From Hymenobacter aerophilus DSM 13606 (GTDB taxonomy: Bacteria; Bacteroidota; Bacteroidia; Cytophagales; Hymenobacteraceae), in assembly GCF_000382225.1 (NCBI RefSeq), contig NZ_KB907810.1, positions 83,744-147,743 on the forward strand: DNA of 64,000 nucleotides. The letters run 5' to 3'. The position numbers and the translations under genes are program-made. The notes beneath the pieces were generated by a model. The model saw only the letters and a program-made list of their open reading frames with translations, had not been told where the DNA came from and made no database searches. Within the stretch, counting starts at the first letter, position 1, and each line of letters opens with the position of its first letter. This document shows positions 15,955 through 24,498 of this stretch, piece by piece.

Positions 15955-17712
15955 ATGCGACAGTTCTTTAAATACGTGCTGGCGACCATCGTCGGCGTTA
16001 TCATCCTGAGCATCGTCAGCACGCTGCTGCTGCTGGTGCTGATTGCCGGGCTGGCCTCGTCGGACAAAACCGTGACGGTGGCCAAAAACTCGGTGCTGGA
16101 GCTCAAGCTCAATGCGCCGATTGGTGAGCGGGGCTTCGAGAACCCGCTGGCCGGCTTCACGGGCGGGCAGGCCAGCACGTTGGGGTTGCACGAGCTGAAA
16201 ACGGCCCTGCGCCGCGCCACCAAAGACGATGATATCAAGGGTATCTTCCTGAACCTGGAGCTGGTGCAGGGCGGTATGGCCTCGCTGGAGGAAATCCGCC
16301 ACGAGCTGCTGGCGTTTAAAAAGAGCGGCAAGTTCATCGTCAGCTACGCCGATGCGCAGTCGGAAAAGAGCTACTACCTGGCCTCGGTGGCCGATAAGCT
16401 CTACCTCAACCCCCAGGGCACGCTCGAATTCAACGGCCTGAGCTCGGAGCCGACTTACTTCAAAAACCTGTTCGACAAGCTGGGCGTGCAGGTGCAGATT
16501 TTCCGGGTGGGCACCTACAAGAGCGCCGTGGAGCCCTACTTCCGCACCAGCATGTCGGACTCGGCCCGGCTGCAGACCTCGACCTTCCTCAACTCGCTCA
16601 ACAACGCCATGCTGGCCGACGTGGCCGCCAGCCGCAACATCGCCCCGGCCCGCCTCAAAGTCATTTCCGACTCGATGCTGGTGCACAACGCCGACGACGC
16701 CAAGCGCCTGCAACTGGTCACCGACCTAGGCTACTACGACCAGGCCACCGACTACATGAAGGGCAAGCTGGGCCTGAAAAAAGACGCCAAGCTCAGCCTG
16801 CTCGACCTGGGCGACTATGCCAAAAACAACGACAAGGAGCTGGGCTCCGGCTCCGATAAAATTGCCGTGGTGTACGCTGAGGGCGATATTGTGACCGGCA
16901 AGGGCGGCAACTCCAGCATCGGCAGCACCCGCTTCGCCGAGGCCATCCGCAAGGCGCGCCTCGACAAGAACGTGAAGGCCGTGGTGCTGCGCATCAACTC
17001 GCCCGGCGGCTCGTCGCTGGCTTCCGACATCATTTACCGCGAGGTAATGCTGACCAAGAAAGTGAAGCCTGTCATTGCCAGCATGTCGGACGTGGCGGCC
17101 TCGGGCGGCTACTTCATCGCCATGGGTTGCGACACCATCGTGGCCCACCCCACCACCATTACCGGCTCGATTGGCGTGTTCGGGGTGCTACCCAACCTGG
17201 GGCCGTTTCTGAGCGACAAAATCGGCATCACCACCGACCGCGTAACCACCGGCCACTTCTCCGACTTCCCGACCGTAACGCGCGCCCTCACGCCCTACGA
17301 AACCCAGCAGTTCCAGGCGGAAATCAACCGCATCTACGCCGACTTCACTACCAAAGCCGCCGCCGGCCGCAACATGCCCGTCGAGCGCCTGCGCCGGTTT
17401 GCCTCGGGCCGCGTTTGGTCGGGCACCGATGCCAAGGCCCGCGGCCTCGTCGACGTGCTGGGCTCGATGGACGACGCGCTGGCCATTGCCGCCCGCCGCG
17501 CCAAGCTGAAAGAGGGCGACTACCGCATCCAGCAGCTGCCCCGCCAGAAAACGTTTGCCGAGGAAATCTTCAGCTCCTTCGGCGAAGAAGCCCGCCTGCG
17601 GGCCGTGAAGGAGGAGATGGGCCCGTTCTACCCCATGTACGTGCAGTACAAGCAGCTCTCGGAAATGCGCGGCGCCCAGGCCCGCCTGCCCTTCGAGTTG
17701 AACGTGCGGTAA
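15955..17712 (+). CDS. sppA: Signal peptide peptidase SppA (long, 67K type)
   Basis: This membrane-anchored serine protease degrades cleaved signal peptides. Its 585 residues match the duplicated long form. An N-terminal membrane helix (about 8-33) is followed by two S49 domains. The general-base Lys189 is in VGTYKSAVEPYF of the first domain, and the nucleophile Ser383 is in SDVAASGGYFIAMGCD of the second, the same split active site as in E. coli SppA. The INSPGGSSLASD loop (about 348-358) lines the site. The gene is monocistronic: a consensus promoter is upstream and a palindrome with a T-run follows. Confidence 0.95.
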   Translation: MRQFFKYVLATIVGVIILSIVSTLLLLVLIAGLASSDKTVTVAKNSVLELKLNAPIGERGFENPLAGFTGGQASTLGLHELKTALRRATKDDDIKGIFLNLELVQGGMASLEEIRHELLAFKKSGKFIVSYADAQSEKSYYLASVADKLYLNPQGTLEFNGLSSEPTYFKNLFDKLGVQVQIFRVGTYKSAVEPYFRTSMSDSARLQTSTFLNSLNNAMLADVAASRNIAPARLKVISDSMLVHNADDAKRLQLVTDLGYYDQATDYMKGKLGLKKDAKLSLLDLGDYAKNNDKELGSGSDKIAVVYAEGDIVTGKGGNSSIGSTRFAEAIRKARLDKNVKAVVLRINSPGGSSLASDIIYREVMLTKKVKPVIASMSDVAASGGYFIAMGCDTIVAHPTTITGSIGVFGVLPNLGPFLSDKIGITTDRVTTGHFSDFPTVTRALTPYETQQFQAEINRIYADFTTKAAAGRNMPVERLRRFASGRVWSGTDAKARGLVDVLGSMDDALAIAARRAKLKEGDYRIQQLPRQKTFAEEIFSSFGEEARLRAVKEEMGPFYPMYVQYKQLSEMRGAQARLPFELNVR

Positions 17713-17730
17713 GGCGAGCCGTTGATTAAA

Positions 17731-17823
17731 GCTGTCATCCTGAGCGCAGCGAAGGACCTATACAGAAGCCAACGTCAAACATTAGCTTCCGTATAGGTCC
17801 TTCGCTGCGCTCAGGATGACAGC
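17731..17823. repeat. Palindromic repeat, family A (CATCCTGAGC type), copy 1
   Basis: A perfect 33-bp inverted repeat (17731-17763 and 17791-17823) has core GTCATCCTGAGCGCAGCGAA. The right arm is followed at once by TTTTTTG, so this copy can also act as a terminator for sppA. Related copies are at 18747, 47402 and 59772. Confidence 0.85.
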
Positions 17824-17883
17824 TTTTTTGCCGGAACTTGCTCCCGGATACGAACAACGAAAACCCAACAACCAAAAACCAGC

Positions 17884-18702
17884 ATGCAAGACCTTCGCGA
17901 AGCCACTGCTTACCTTCAGAATACCTTACAAGACTTCCGCCCCGAGGCGGGCATCATTCTGGGCACCGGCCTGGGGGCGCTGGCCGATGAAATCGAGGTG
18001 CAGCACCGCTTCAGTTACGCCGATATTCCGCACTTCCCGGTTTCGACCGTCGAGAGCCACGCCGGCGAGCTGCTGGCCGGCACGCTGGCGGGCAAAAAGG
18101 TGCTCGTGATGCGTGGCCGGTTTCACTTCTACGAGGGCTACAGCATGGAGCAGGTGGTGTTCCCGGTGCGCGTAATGAAGCTGCTGGGCATCCGCAACCT
18201 GGTGGTGAGCAACGCCGCCGGTGGCCTCAACCCCGAGTACGACTACGCCGACCTGATGCTGCTCGAAGACCATATCAACCTGCAGCCCACCAACCCGCTC
18301 GTGGGCAAAAACCACGACGAGCTGGGCCCGCGCTTCCCCGACATGCTGGAGCCCTACGACCTGCGCCTGCTGGCCCTGGCCGAAGAAGCCGCCCTCGACC
18401 TCGGCCTGACCCAGTACCTGCGCCGCGGCGTGTACGCCAGCCTGCCCGGCCCCATGCTCGAAACGCCCGCCGAGTACCGCTACCTGCGCACCATCGGCGC
18501 CGATGCCGTGGGCATGAGCACGGTGCCCGAGGTAATTGCCGCCGTGCACATGGGTCTGCCCGTACTGGCCGTGTCGGTCATCACCGACCTGTGCGCCCCC
18601 GGCAAGCTCAAAAAAGTCAACATCGCCGACATTCTGGCCACCGCCGCCGTAGCTGAACCCCGCCTCACGGCCCTTATTAAGGCGCTGCTGGCGAAGCTGT
18701 AA
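17884..18702 (+). CDS. punA: Purine nucleoside phosphorylase, class I trimeric type
   Basis: The enzyme phosphorolyses inosine and guanosine to base plus ribose-1-phosphate in purine salvage. The 272 residues fit the trimeric PNP family. Visible blocks are IILGTGLGALAD (phosphate loop), the HAGELLAGTLAGKKVLVMRGRF region, FYEGYSMEQVVFPVRVMKLLG, VSNAAGGLNPEYDYADLM, ASLPGPMLETPAEYRYLRTI and GADAVGMSTVPEVIAAVH. Thr instead of Ser in ILGTGLG is a common variant. It has its own transcription unit, bounded by family A palindromes on both sides. Confidence 0.92.
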   Translation: MQDLREATAYLQNTLQDFRPEAGIILGTGLGALADEIEVQHRFSYADIPHFPVSTVESHAGELLAGTLAGKKVLVMRGRFHFYEGYSMEQVVFPVRVMKLLGIRNLVVSNAAGGLNPEYDYADLMLLEDHINLQPTNPLVGKNHDELGPRFPDMLEPYDLRLLALAEEAALDLGLTQYLRRGVYASLPGPMLETPAEYRYLRTIGADAVGMSTVPEVIAAVHMGLPVLAVSVITDLCAPGKLKKVNIADILATAAVAEPRLTALIKALLAKL

Positions 18703-18746
18703 GGACTTTAGGGACTTGGGGACTGAGGGGTTGGGTTAACGGGTTA

Positions 18747-18841
18747 TCATCCTGAGCGCAGCGAAGGACCTATAAAGGACCTATCCAGAGGGTAACATCA
18801 AACAATAGCCTCTGTATAAGTCCTTCGCAAGCTCAGGATGA
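18747..18841. repeat. Palindromic repeat, family A, copy 2 (degenerate)
   Basis: The left arm TCATCCTGAGCGCAGCGAAG and the right arm CTTCGCAAGCTCAGGATGA are imperfect complements, and the centre has a duplicated AAGGACCTAT. Outside it, GGGACTTGGGGACTGAG (18712-18728) and CTCAGTCCCTCAGTCCCT (18854-18871) form a second, short-period inverted pair. Confidence 0.75.
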
Positions 18842-18877
18842 CAGGCGGCCAGCTCAGTCCCTCAGTCCCTAAAAGCC

Positions 18878-19309
18878 TCACCGCACCGTTTTGAAAAAGT
18901 ACGTCTCAGTCTGCCCGGTTTTATCGGGGCGGATGAGGAAAAGCGACTCCTGGCTGACACTCTCCACGGTGTAGTTCTGCAGGTCGCCTTTGTGGTCGAT
19001 GAGGTTAAGCTGGCGGTTATCGGAACCGGCGAGTTTCCAGGTGCCGGCCGTTTCCGAGTCGTCGCTGAGCAGGATGCGGCGGTAGCTGCCGTCGGCGACA
19101 AAGCGCAACGCAAACCGGTCTTTGATGGCGTCGGCCCTGGTAATCTGGCCGGCAGCAACATACTCGCTCAAGTACCAAGTGCTGGCTCTAGTGAGAGTTG
19201 TAGCCGTTACTGGCTCACGGGGTGGCTGAACACAGCAGTCAACTTTCTCGTCGCAGCTGCCCAGCGTGAGGGTCAGCGCCGCCAGGGCTGGGAATAGAAA
19301 GCGTTTCAT
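18878..19309 (-). CDS. Lipocalin-like lipoprotein of unknown function
   Basis: The 143-residue precursor has a lipobox (LTLTLGSC, lipidated Cys at about residue 19). The body resembles the small lipocalin-like domains common in Bacteroidota: STWYLSEYVAAG opening, LRFVADGSYRR, ETAGTWKLAGSDNRQLNLID and a final ETYFFKTVR. Such proteins sit on the periplasmic or outer face of the outer membrane. The ligand and role are unknown. It lies 72 bases downstream of the DUF4249 gene on the same strand and may be part of that operon. Confidence 0.72.
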   Translation of the reverse strand: MKRFLFPALAALTLTLGSCDEKVDCCVQPPREPVTATTLTRASTWYLSEYVAAGQITRADAIKDRFALRFVADGSYRRILLSDDSETAGTWKLAGSDNRQLNLIDHKGDLQNYTVESVSQESLFLIRPDKTGQTETYFFKTVR

Positions 19310-19381
19310 AGAAAATTAGTGGAGTGAAAACTGCCTCCAGGAGTGCGGCTGGCCAGGCAAAGGTTGCAGCGGTGCGCTACT

Positions 19382-20254
19382 TCACTTCACAATTAGCTGG
19401 CGGCGCTGGTAGCTGAGCACGGTGAACACGCCCAGCCCGCCCTCGACGGTGCTCTTGATGGCCGAGGGCTGGCCGAAGGGGTTGCCGTTGGCGCTGCGTG
19501 CGTTCTGCACCGACTGCAGGAAATCGTAGTACGGCCGGTTGAGGTGGTAGAGGCTAACGACGAGCGTATCGTTGGGCCGGAAATCGTAGCCCGTGCCCAG
19601 CGTGTACTCGATGCCGTTGTTGAGGCGGTCCTCAATCACGTAGTCCACTTCCGGCTCCTTGTTCACGCGGCGCCGATGAATCTGCATCCGGTAGAAATCG
19701 GCGGGCGTTTGCGGGTCCTGGAAGCGCACGAGCACGTAGGCCTTGCGCTCGGCCTCGGGTTTGTCGTTGAACACCCATTCCACGGTGTCGATGGGCACCA
19801 GCACGGGCACCGTGGCCGTGCCGGTTACGCGGCGGCCCTTGGTGTCGGTAAGCTCCAGGTCAAATGTCTGGCCGGGCTGGGCCACCAGCGGGCGCAGCCC
19901 CACGTGGGTGTAGGCTTTGCCGGTGCGCTCATCGAAGGCGGGCGCAAACTTAAGCACCTCGCGCCGGCCATCGGGCAGCGTGAGCGTGGCCGTAACGTCG
20001 GTGGGCACTGCGGGCGTGGGCGCGGCCAGGTAGTCTACCGATTCGGTGACGGTGAGGCGCGGCACCCGGCCGTTTTCGAGGTAGGCTTCCACCACCAGCT
20101 GGGCCGGGTAGGCGGGCAGCTCCACGTCAATTTCCTTCTGCAGCCCGCAGCCCGCCAGCCCCGCGCCGCCCAGCAGCCCGGCCGCCAGGCCCGCGGCCTG
20201 CACCGTGCGCCGGCTGGCGGCCGAAATCCGCGAAATCAACCCAATGCGTACCAT
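19382..20254 (-). CDS. DUF4249 lipoprotein, partner of the TonB receptor
   Basis: This 290-residue lipoprotein carries a lipobox (GAGLAGC). The mature part has the features of DUF4249: PAQLVVEAYLENGRVPRLTVT, DVTATLTLPDGRREVL, TFDLELTDTKGRRVTGTATV, PTPVPIDTVEW-like segments and the C-terminal GLGVFTVLSYQRRQLIV. DUF4249 genes regularly follow a TonB-dependent receptor of the carboxypeptidase-regulatory type. Here only six bases separate the receptor's stop from this ATG. By analogy with SusD-like lids it may help the receptor capture its substrate, but that is inference. Confidence 0.85.
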   Translation of the reverse strand: MVRIGLISRISAASRRTVQAAGLAAGLLGGAGLAGCGLQKEIDVELPAYPAQLVVEAYLENGRVPRLTVTESVDYLAAPTPAVPTDVTATLTLPDGRREVLKFAPAFDERTGKAYTHVGLRPLVAQPGQTFDLELTDTKGRRVTGTATVPVLVPIDTVEWVFNDKPEAERKAYVLVRFQDPQTPADFYRMQIHRRRVNKEPEVDYVIEDRLNNGIEYTLGTGYDFRPNDTLVVSLYHLNRPYYDFLQSVQNARSANGNPFGQPSAIKSTVEGGLGVFTVLSYQRRQLIVK

Positions 20255-20260
20255 TCGCGC

Positions 20261-22603
20261 TTAAAATTTAAAGTTGTAGGTCACCGACGGAATCACCGGA
20301 AACAACGACACCTGCCGGGCCCGGTAGCGCACCACCTGCTCGGTCTGCTCGTCCTTCACCTGGTCGAAATACACGAAGTAGGGGTTGCGGCGGTTGTAGG
20401 CGTTATAAACGCTGAAGGTCAAATCTGACTCCGTGAACCAGCGCGTGGGCTTCATTTGCCACACCAGGCCCAGGTCGAGGCGGTTGTAGGGGGCCAGCCG
20501 GTAGGTGTTGCGCTGCGGGTAGATGGGCACGGCCGAGGTTTCGGCGCCGTACACATCCTGAAAGCCGAAGCGGCCCAGCGGCAGCGTGGTGGCCTGGCCC
20601 GAGCTGTACACGAACGAGCCCGAGAGCTTCACCCGCTCCGACAGGCTATGAATAACCACGGCCGTCAGGTTGTGGCGCCGGTCGTAGTTGGGGTAGAAGG
20701 TGTCGCCGTTGTTGATGCCCGAGGTGCCGCGCTGGGGCGGGAAGCGCCGCTTGGTCCAGGCCAGCGTGTAGCCCAGCCAGCCGGTGGTGCGGCCCTGCTT
20801 TTTCTCCAGGTAGATTTCGTTGCCATACGCCCAGCCCTTGCCGAACAGAAAGTCCGAGTCGAGGTCGGGATTGACGAACAGCTGGGCGCCGTCCTTGAAG
20901 TCAATCTGGCGCTGGGCCCACTTGTAGTACAGCTCGTTGGTGATGAGGTAGCGCCCGTCGCCGAGCAGCCAGCTCACACCGCCGGCCACCTGCTGGCTGC
21001 GCTGGGGCCGCACCGACTCGCGCGAGGGGTACCAGATATCAGTGGGCAGCGAGGCGCCCGAATTGGTTACCAGATGCACGTACTGGTACATGAGCGCGTA
21101 GCTGCCCTTCACCGACACGGTGGGCGACACCGCATAGCGCACCGCCGCCCGCGGCTCCAGCCCGCCGTGCTGCCGGCCGCCCGACTGGAACCCCGAGGCC
21201 CGCAAACCGGCCTCAAACTGCCACTTCTCGCTCGGCTTGTACACATCCGACAAGTACGCGGCCGCTTCCTGCCCGAAATAGGTAATGTCGGAGCCCAGAT
21301 TCAGGCGGCCGTCGCCGGAGCCTGCCCGCAGCCGGCCGGTTCCGAAGCGGTGGGCCGTGGCCGTGAGGCCCGCCCGCAGCGTGTGTTGCTCGTTGGGCCG
21401 GTAATCGAGGTCGGAGCGCAGGTTCAGGTCCTGGATATCGGAGGCCAGGTTGAAGGAAAACTGGTCGAGCTTGTTGCTGATGTCGTACTTGTAGCCGGTA
21501 TAGGAGGCGGTGGTGTTCAGAAACAGCCGCGGGCTGAACACGTGACTCCAGCGCAGCGCCGCCACCCGGTTGCCCCAGCTGAAATCGAAGTTGAAGCCCT
21601 GGCCCGAGCCGAAGCTGAACACGTCGTTGCCGAAATAGCCGCTCAGAAACAGCTCGTCCCGGTCGCCCAGCTTGTAATTGGCCTTGGCGTTGAAATCGTA
21701 GAAGTAGTAATCCGGAATCGGGTTGAAGTCGGGGTCGCTCTTATTAAGGTTGTTGATCTGGCGCGTGAACACGTCGAAGTAGGTGCGGCGGCCGGCCACC
21801 AGAAACGCACCCTTGCCTTTCTTGATCGGTCCCTCCATCGTCAGGCGCGACGAAATCAGCCCCAGCCCGCCACTAACCCCGATTTTGTCGGGGTTGCCGG
21901 GCCGCAGCTTCACATCGACCACCGACGAAAGCCGCCCGCCGTACTGCGCCGGAAACCCGCCCTTGTACAGGTCCACCGACTGCACGGCATCGGGGTTGAA
22001 CACCGAAAACAGCCCGAACAGGTGGCTGGGGTTGTACACCAGCGCATCGTCGAGCAGCACCAGGTTCTGGTCGGCCGAGCCGCCGCGCACGAACAGGCCG
22101 CTGGTGCCCTCGCCGCCGTTCTGCACGCCGGGCTTGAGCTGCAGGGTTTTCAGAATATCGACTTCGCCGAACAGGGCGGGCAGCAGCCTGGCTTCCTTGG
22201 CCGTGAGGCGCTCCACGCTCATCTGGGTGGTTTGCAGCTTTTGCTCCAGCGTGCCGCTGCCCTGCACCAGCACCTCGCCCAGCTCGTTGCCGGCCTCGGC
22301 CAGCTGGAAGTTCTGGCGCTGGTCGCGGGTCAGGTTCAGGTCGCGGCTCAGGCTTTGGAAACCGATAAACGACACGACTACCTGGTAGCGGCCGGCGGGC
22401 AGCTCCAGCCGGTAAGCCCCGGTGGCGTCGGCGGTGGCGCCCAGGCCCAGCGCGGGCACGGCCACGGTGGCGCCGGGCAGCGTTTCGCCGGTCCCGGCCG
22501 CCTTCACCAGTCCACTAAGCGCGTACCGAACCTGCGCCTGCGCCGCCGCGGGCAGCAGTAGCGAGGCCACAAAAAAGAGCCCGAAGGCGAACCGTAAATT
22601 CAT
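20261..22603 (-). CDS. TonB-dependent outer-membrane receptor with carboxypeptidase-regulatory N-domain
   Basis: The protein has 780 residues. The order is a signal peptide ending AAAQAQ, a CarboxypepD_reg-like beta-sandwich (GLVKAAGTGETLPGATVAVP, YQVVVSFIGFQSLSRD), then a plug domain (LLPALFGEVDILKTLQLKPG, GTSGLFVRGGSADQNLVLLD, GGRLSSVVDVKLR). A 22-strand type beta-barrel follows, ending in an aromatic residue (SVTYNFKF). It would import a large or scarce substrate across the outer membrane using TonB energy. With its DUF4249 partner it forms a two-gene operon. The substrate cannot be told from the sequence. A consensus promoter lies 24 bases upstream. Confidence 0.92.
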   Translation of the reverse strand: MNLRFAFGLFFVASLLLPAAAQAQVRYALSGLVKAAGTGETLPGATVAVPALGLGATADATGAYRLELPAGRYQVVVSFIGFQSLSRDLNLTRDQRQNFQLAEAGNELGEVLVQGSGTLEQKLQTTQMSVERLTAKEARLLPALFGEVDILKTLQLKPGVQNGGEGTSGLFVRGGSADQNLVLLDDALVYNPSHLFGLFSVFNPDAVQSVDLYKGGFPAQYGGRLSSVVDVKLRPGNPDKIGVSGGLGLISSRLTMEGPIKKGKGAFLVAGRRTYFDVFTRQINNLNKSDPDFNPIPDYYFYDFNAKANYKLGDRDELFLSGYFGNDVFSFGSGQGFNFDFSWGNRVAALRWSHVFSPRLFLNTTASYTGYKYDISNKLDQFSFNLASDIQDLNLRSDLDYRPNEQHTLRAGLTATAHRFGTGRLRAGSGDGRLNLGSDITYFGQEAAAYLSDVYKPSEKWQFEAGLRASGFQSGGRQHGGLEPRAAVRYAVSPTVSVKGSYALMYQYVHLVTNSGASLPTDIWYPSRESVRPQRSQQVAGGVSWLLGDGRYLITNELYYKWAQRQIDFKDGAQLFVNPDLDSDFLFGKGWAYGNEIYLEKKQGRTTGWLGYTLAWTKRRFPPQRGTSGINNGDTFYPNYDRRHNLTAVVIHSLSERVKLSGSFVYSSGQATTLPLGRFGFQDVYGAETSAVPIYPQRNTYRLAPYNRLDLGLVWQMKPTRWFTESDLTFSVYNAYNRRNPYFVYFDQVKDEQTEQVVRYRARQVSLFPVIPSVTYNFKF

Positions 22604-22627
22604 TTAAATCAGCCGTGCAGGAGCGCG

Positions 22628-22635
22628 CAAAGGTA
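22628..22635 (-). promoter_or_regulatory. Candidate -7 element for the TonB receptor (TACCTTTG)
   Basis: This is an exact TAnnTTTG match on the minus strand, 24 bases before the receptor ATG at 22603. Confidence 0.5.
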
Positions 22636-22725
22636 CGCCCACGAGGGGCAAACCCGCCCGCTGGCCTATTGTTGCCCCCGCCGGTTACGGCTGCCTGTTA
22701 TGGCTGCGGCCGGCCACCGGCCCGG

Positions 22726-23034
22726 CTACTTCAGCACGCCCTGCACGGCCTGGCTGATTTGGGCGGCGGGCACCACGCCGGCCTGCCGCCACACCGGCTG
22801 GCCCTGATGAAACAGAATCAGGGTCGGAATGCTCTGCACCCGAAACTGCTGGGCCGCCGCCTGGTTTTTGTCGACGTCAATCTTGATAACTTTCAATTTT
22901 CCCTGGTGCTGGCTGGCCACCTGCTCCAGGATGGGCGCCATGCTCTTGCAGGGCCCGCACCAGTCGGCGTAGAAATCAACCAGAACCGGCATACCGGGGC
23001 TGTTAATAAGCTCGGAAAACGACTTCTTAGGCAT
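22726..23034 (-). CDS. trxA: Thioredoxin
   Basis: The 102-residue thioredoxin keeps cytoplasmic disulfides reduced. The active site is WCGPC in FYADWCGPCKSMAP, followed by KLKVIKIDVDKNQ and the cis-Pro motif QSIPTLILFHQGQPVWRQAG. The ATG at 23034 (MPKKSFSELI) gives the normal length. An in-frame extension to 23097 would add a tail without homology or signal peptide and is not adopted. It is on the same strand as the secreted-protein gene upstream, but a terminator separates them. Confidence 0.95.
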   Translation of the reverse strand: MPKKSFSELINSPGMPVLVDFYADWCGPCKSMAPILEQVASQHQGKLKVIKIDVDKNQAAAQQFRVQSIPTLILFHQGQPVWRQAGVVPAAQISQAVQGVLK

Positions 23035-23134
23035 TGCAAAAGCGGTAAAGGATGGAGCCCGCCCGATACCGGACGGCTCCTGTCTGTACGGAGCCATACA
23101 GCAAAAAGTGGCGCCCCCAGGCGGGCCGCACGCA

Positions 23135-23162
23135 AAAAGCCCGGTGTGGCAACACCGGGCTT
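23135..23162 (-). terminator. Terminator of the 23203-23643 gene
   Basis: On the minus strand AAGCCCGGTGT pairs with ACACCGGGCTT (11 bp) around a TGCC loop and runs into TTTTTGCG. It lies 40 bases after the stop of the upstream gene. Confidence 0.85.
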
Positions 23163-23202
23163 CAAGGGGCTGAGAAGGCAGACGGACGAATCTGCCGGCG
23201 GG

Positions 23203-23643
23203 TTACTGCTTGGTTATCAGATTGACATCGTTGGCTACTTCGGCGAAGCTGAAGCTGCCGCCCACCACTTTTTTGCCGTTCACCTGGCACTCCCAGGTGT
23301 AGGTGCCGGGAGCCGCCGTGCCGGCCTCGCCGGAAGACGCCTTGAAGTAGTCGGCCTCGGTGGCCAACGAAGGATACACCACGTCGATGCCGTTCTGGCC
23401 CTTCTCAATCTCCTTCACCAGCGAGTAGGTTTTGCCGTTGCGCTGGTTTACGACGATAAACTTGGCCGAATAAGCGCCCAACTGGCCGAATTTATCCACT
23501 ACGCCCAGCTTAACAAAGGCTTCGGTAGATACCAGCCAGGTCTGGGCCTTGGCCTGCGAGGGCGAGAACAAGCCCAGCATCAGCAGCAGGGCAGTAGCCG
23601 GCAACAGCCGGCGCAACGCAAAATCAAAAGTAGAAAGACGCAT
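23203..23643 (-). CDS. Exported protein of unknown function
   Basis: The 146-residue precursor has a clear signal peptide (LLPATALLLMLGLFSPSQAKAQ). The mature part is beta-rich (YSAKFIVVNQRNGKTYSLV, APGTYTWECQVNGKKVVGG) and resembles an immunoglobulin-like or periplasmic beta-sandwich. There is one Cys in the mature region. I do not recognise the family. It is a single-gene unit with its own terminator. A TATATTTG box lies about 100 bases upstream, with a small CCCGGA/TCCGGG hairpin in the leader. Confidence 0.65.
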   Translation of the reverse strand: MRLSTFDFALRRLLPATALLLMLGLFSPSQAKAQTWLVSTEAFVKLGVVDKFGQLGAYSAKFIVVNQRNGKTYSLVKEIEKGQNGIDVVYPSLATEADYFKASSGEAGTAAPGTYTWECQVNGKKVVGGSFSFAEVANDVNLITKQ

Positions 23644-24015
23644 AGAACGCGGTTAAAAAATGAAATGTGTCAGTGAGAAGGCGCGCCGAGCGTTTCAGTT
23701 CAAGTGAAACCCCCGGATAATCTCCGGGTATATAGACTAGGCGTAATCAAATATAAATCATATTCGGAAGACTTCTACAAGCTTTTAGCATTTATTTTAT
23801 TCTGATGGTATTAAAATTCGAAAAAATGGACAGTAAAAGTTAAGGTGTCGAAAACGTGTCCGGGCGGCCGGGCTTGGTGGTTGATTCCGAATAGTGAAGG
23901 TGCCCGTTCACCCCAAGTCGGGCAGGACGCTAGCGGTACCAACAGCGCCGCCGGAACCGGTACCGGGGCGGCCCGGTTCTGAAGTGAAAGAATCCTGACT
24001 ACTCGTTCTATTATT
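23644..24015. other. Gene-free divergent upstream region, AT-rich
   Basis: These 372 bases separate the exported protein from the divergent HNH-like gene. They contain a leader hairpin (about 23711-23729), a minus-strand TATATTTG box (23748-23755) and a visibly AT-rich stretch at about 23740-23840. No plausible gene was found on either strand. Confidence 0.6.
23748..23755 (-). promoter_or_regulatory. Candidate -7 element (TATATTTG) for the exported protein
   Basis: This is an exact TAnnTTTG match on the minus strand in AT-rich DNA, about 100 bases before the ATG at 23643. The leader it predicts contains a small CCGGA/TCCGG hairpin. Confidence 0.4.
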
Positions 24016-24324
24016 ATGGCTACAGTTCCCGATTCGGCAGACCAAGCGCCCGGTGGCACCCAGTGCGCGCTGTGCGAGCGGGAAGTGCAGCGCACCTCGC
24101 GCCACCACCTGGTGCCGCGCGAGGAAGGCGGCCGCCACGGCCCCGTCGCCGACCTGTGCCAGCCCTGCCACAGCACCATTCATCTGCTGCTCGACAACAA
24201 AACCCTGGCCCGCCGCTACGCCAGCATCGAGCAGCTGCGCACCGCCGAGGAGCTGCAGAAATACCTGCACTGGATTCGCCGCAGCCGGGTGGAGCGCATC
24301 AGCAACCGCCGGGGCCGGCGGTAA
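24016..24324 (+). CDS. Small HNH-endonuclease-like zinc protein
   Basis: This 102-residue protein has a CALC knuckle (Cys17, Cys20), the HHLVPREEGGRHGP core (His30, His31) and a CQPCHSTIH second knuckle (Cys48, Cys51, His52, His56). This is the layout of a zinc-stabilised HNH/ββα-metal fold. The tail is basic (WIRRSRVERISNRRGRR). It is a stand-alone gene with no restriction, CRISPR or phage neighbours, so the nuclease assignment is by fold only and the role is unknown. A family B palindrome follows. Confidence 0.72.
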   Translation: MATVPDSADQAPGGTQCALCEREVQRTSRHHLVPREEGGRHGPVADLCQPCHSTIHLLLDNKTLARRYASIEQLRTAEELQKYLHWIRRSRVERISNRRGRR

Positions 24325-24349
24325 TAGAGTGAGAGAAGTAAGAGAAGAA

Positions 24350-24443
24350 CGTCATTCAGAGCGCAGCGAGGAATCTCGCATGAATCGTTGAACCTTTGCC
24401 ACAATATCAGTAAGCGAGATTCTTCGCTGCGCTCTGAATGACG
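24350..24443. repeat. Palindromic repeat, family B (CATTCAGAGC type), copy 1
   Basis: The left arm CGTCATTCAGAGCGCAGCGA and right arm TCGCTGCGCTCTGAATGACG are complementary, with GAATCTCGC/GCGAGATTC inside. Outside are AGAGAAGAA and TTCTTTTCT extensions, then the short-period run CTTCTAACTTCTCACCTCTA before the next gene. Related copies are at 25582 and 48968. Confidence 0.85.
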
Positions 24444-24498
24444 TTCTTTTCTCACTTCTAACTTCTCACCTCTAGACTCTATAACCTCCTCACTCAAC

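Noticed and set aside
20456..22561. 701-codon open frame antisense to the TonB receptor
   Set aside because: The receptor on the other strand has a signal peptide, plug and barrel; the antisense frame has no recognisable domain and a biased composition.
23034..23097. N-terminal extension of thioredoxin as a signal peptide
   Set aside because: The added residues have no hydrophobic core or cleavage site, and the internal ATG gives the normal thioredoxin length.
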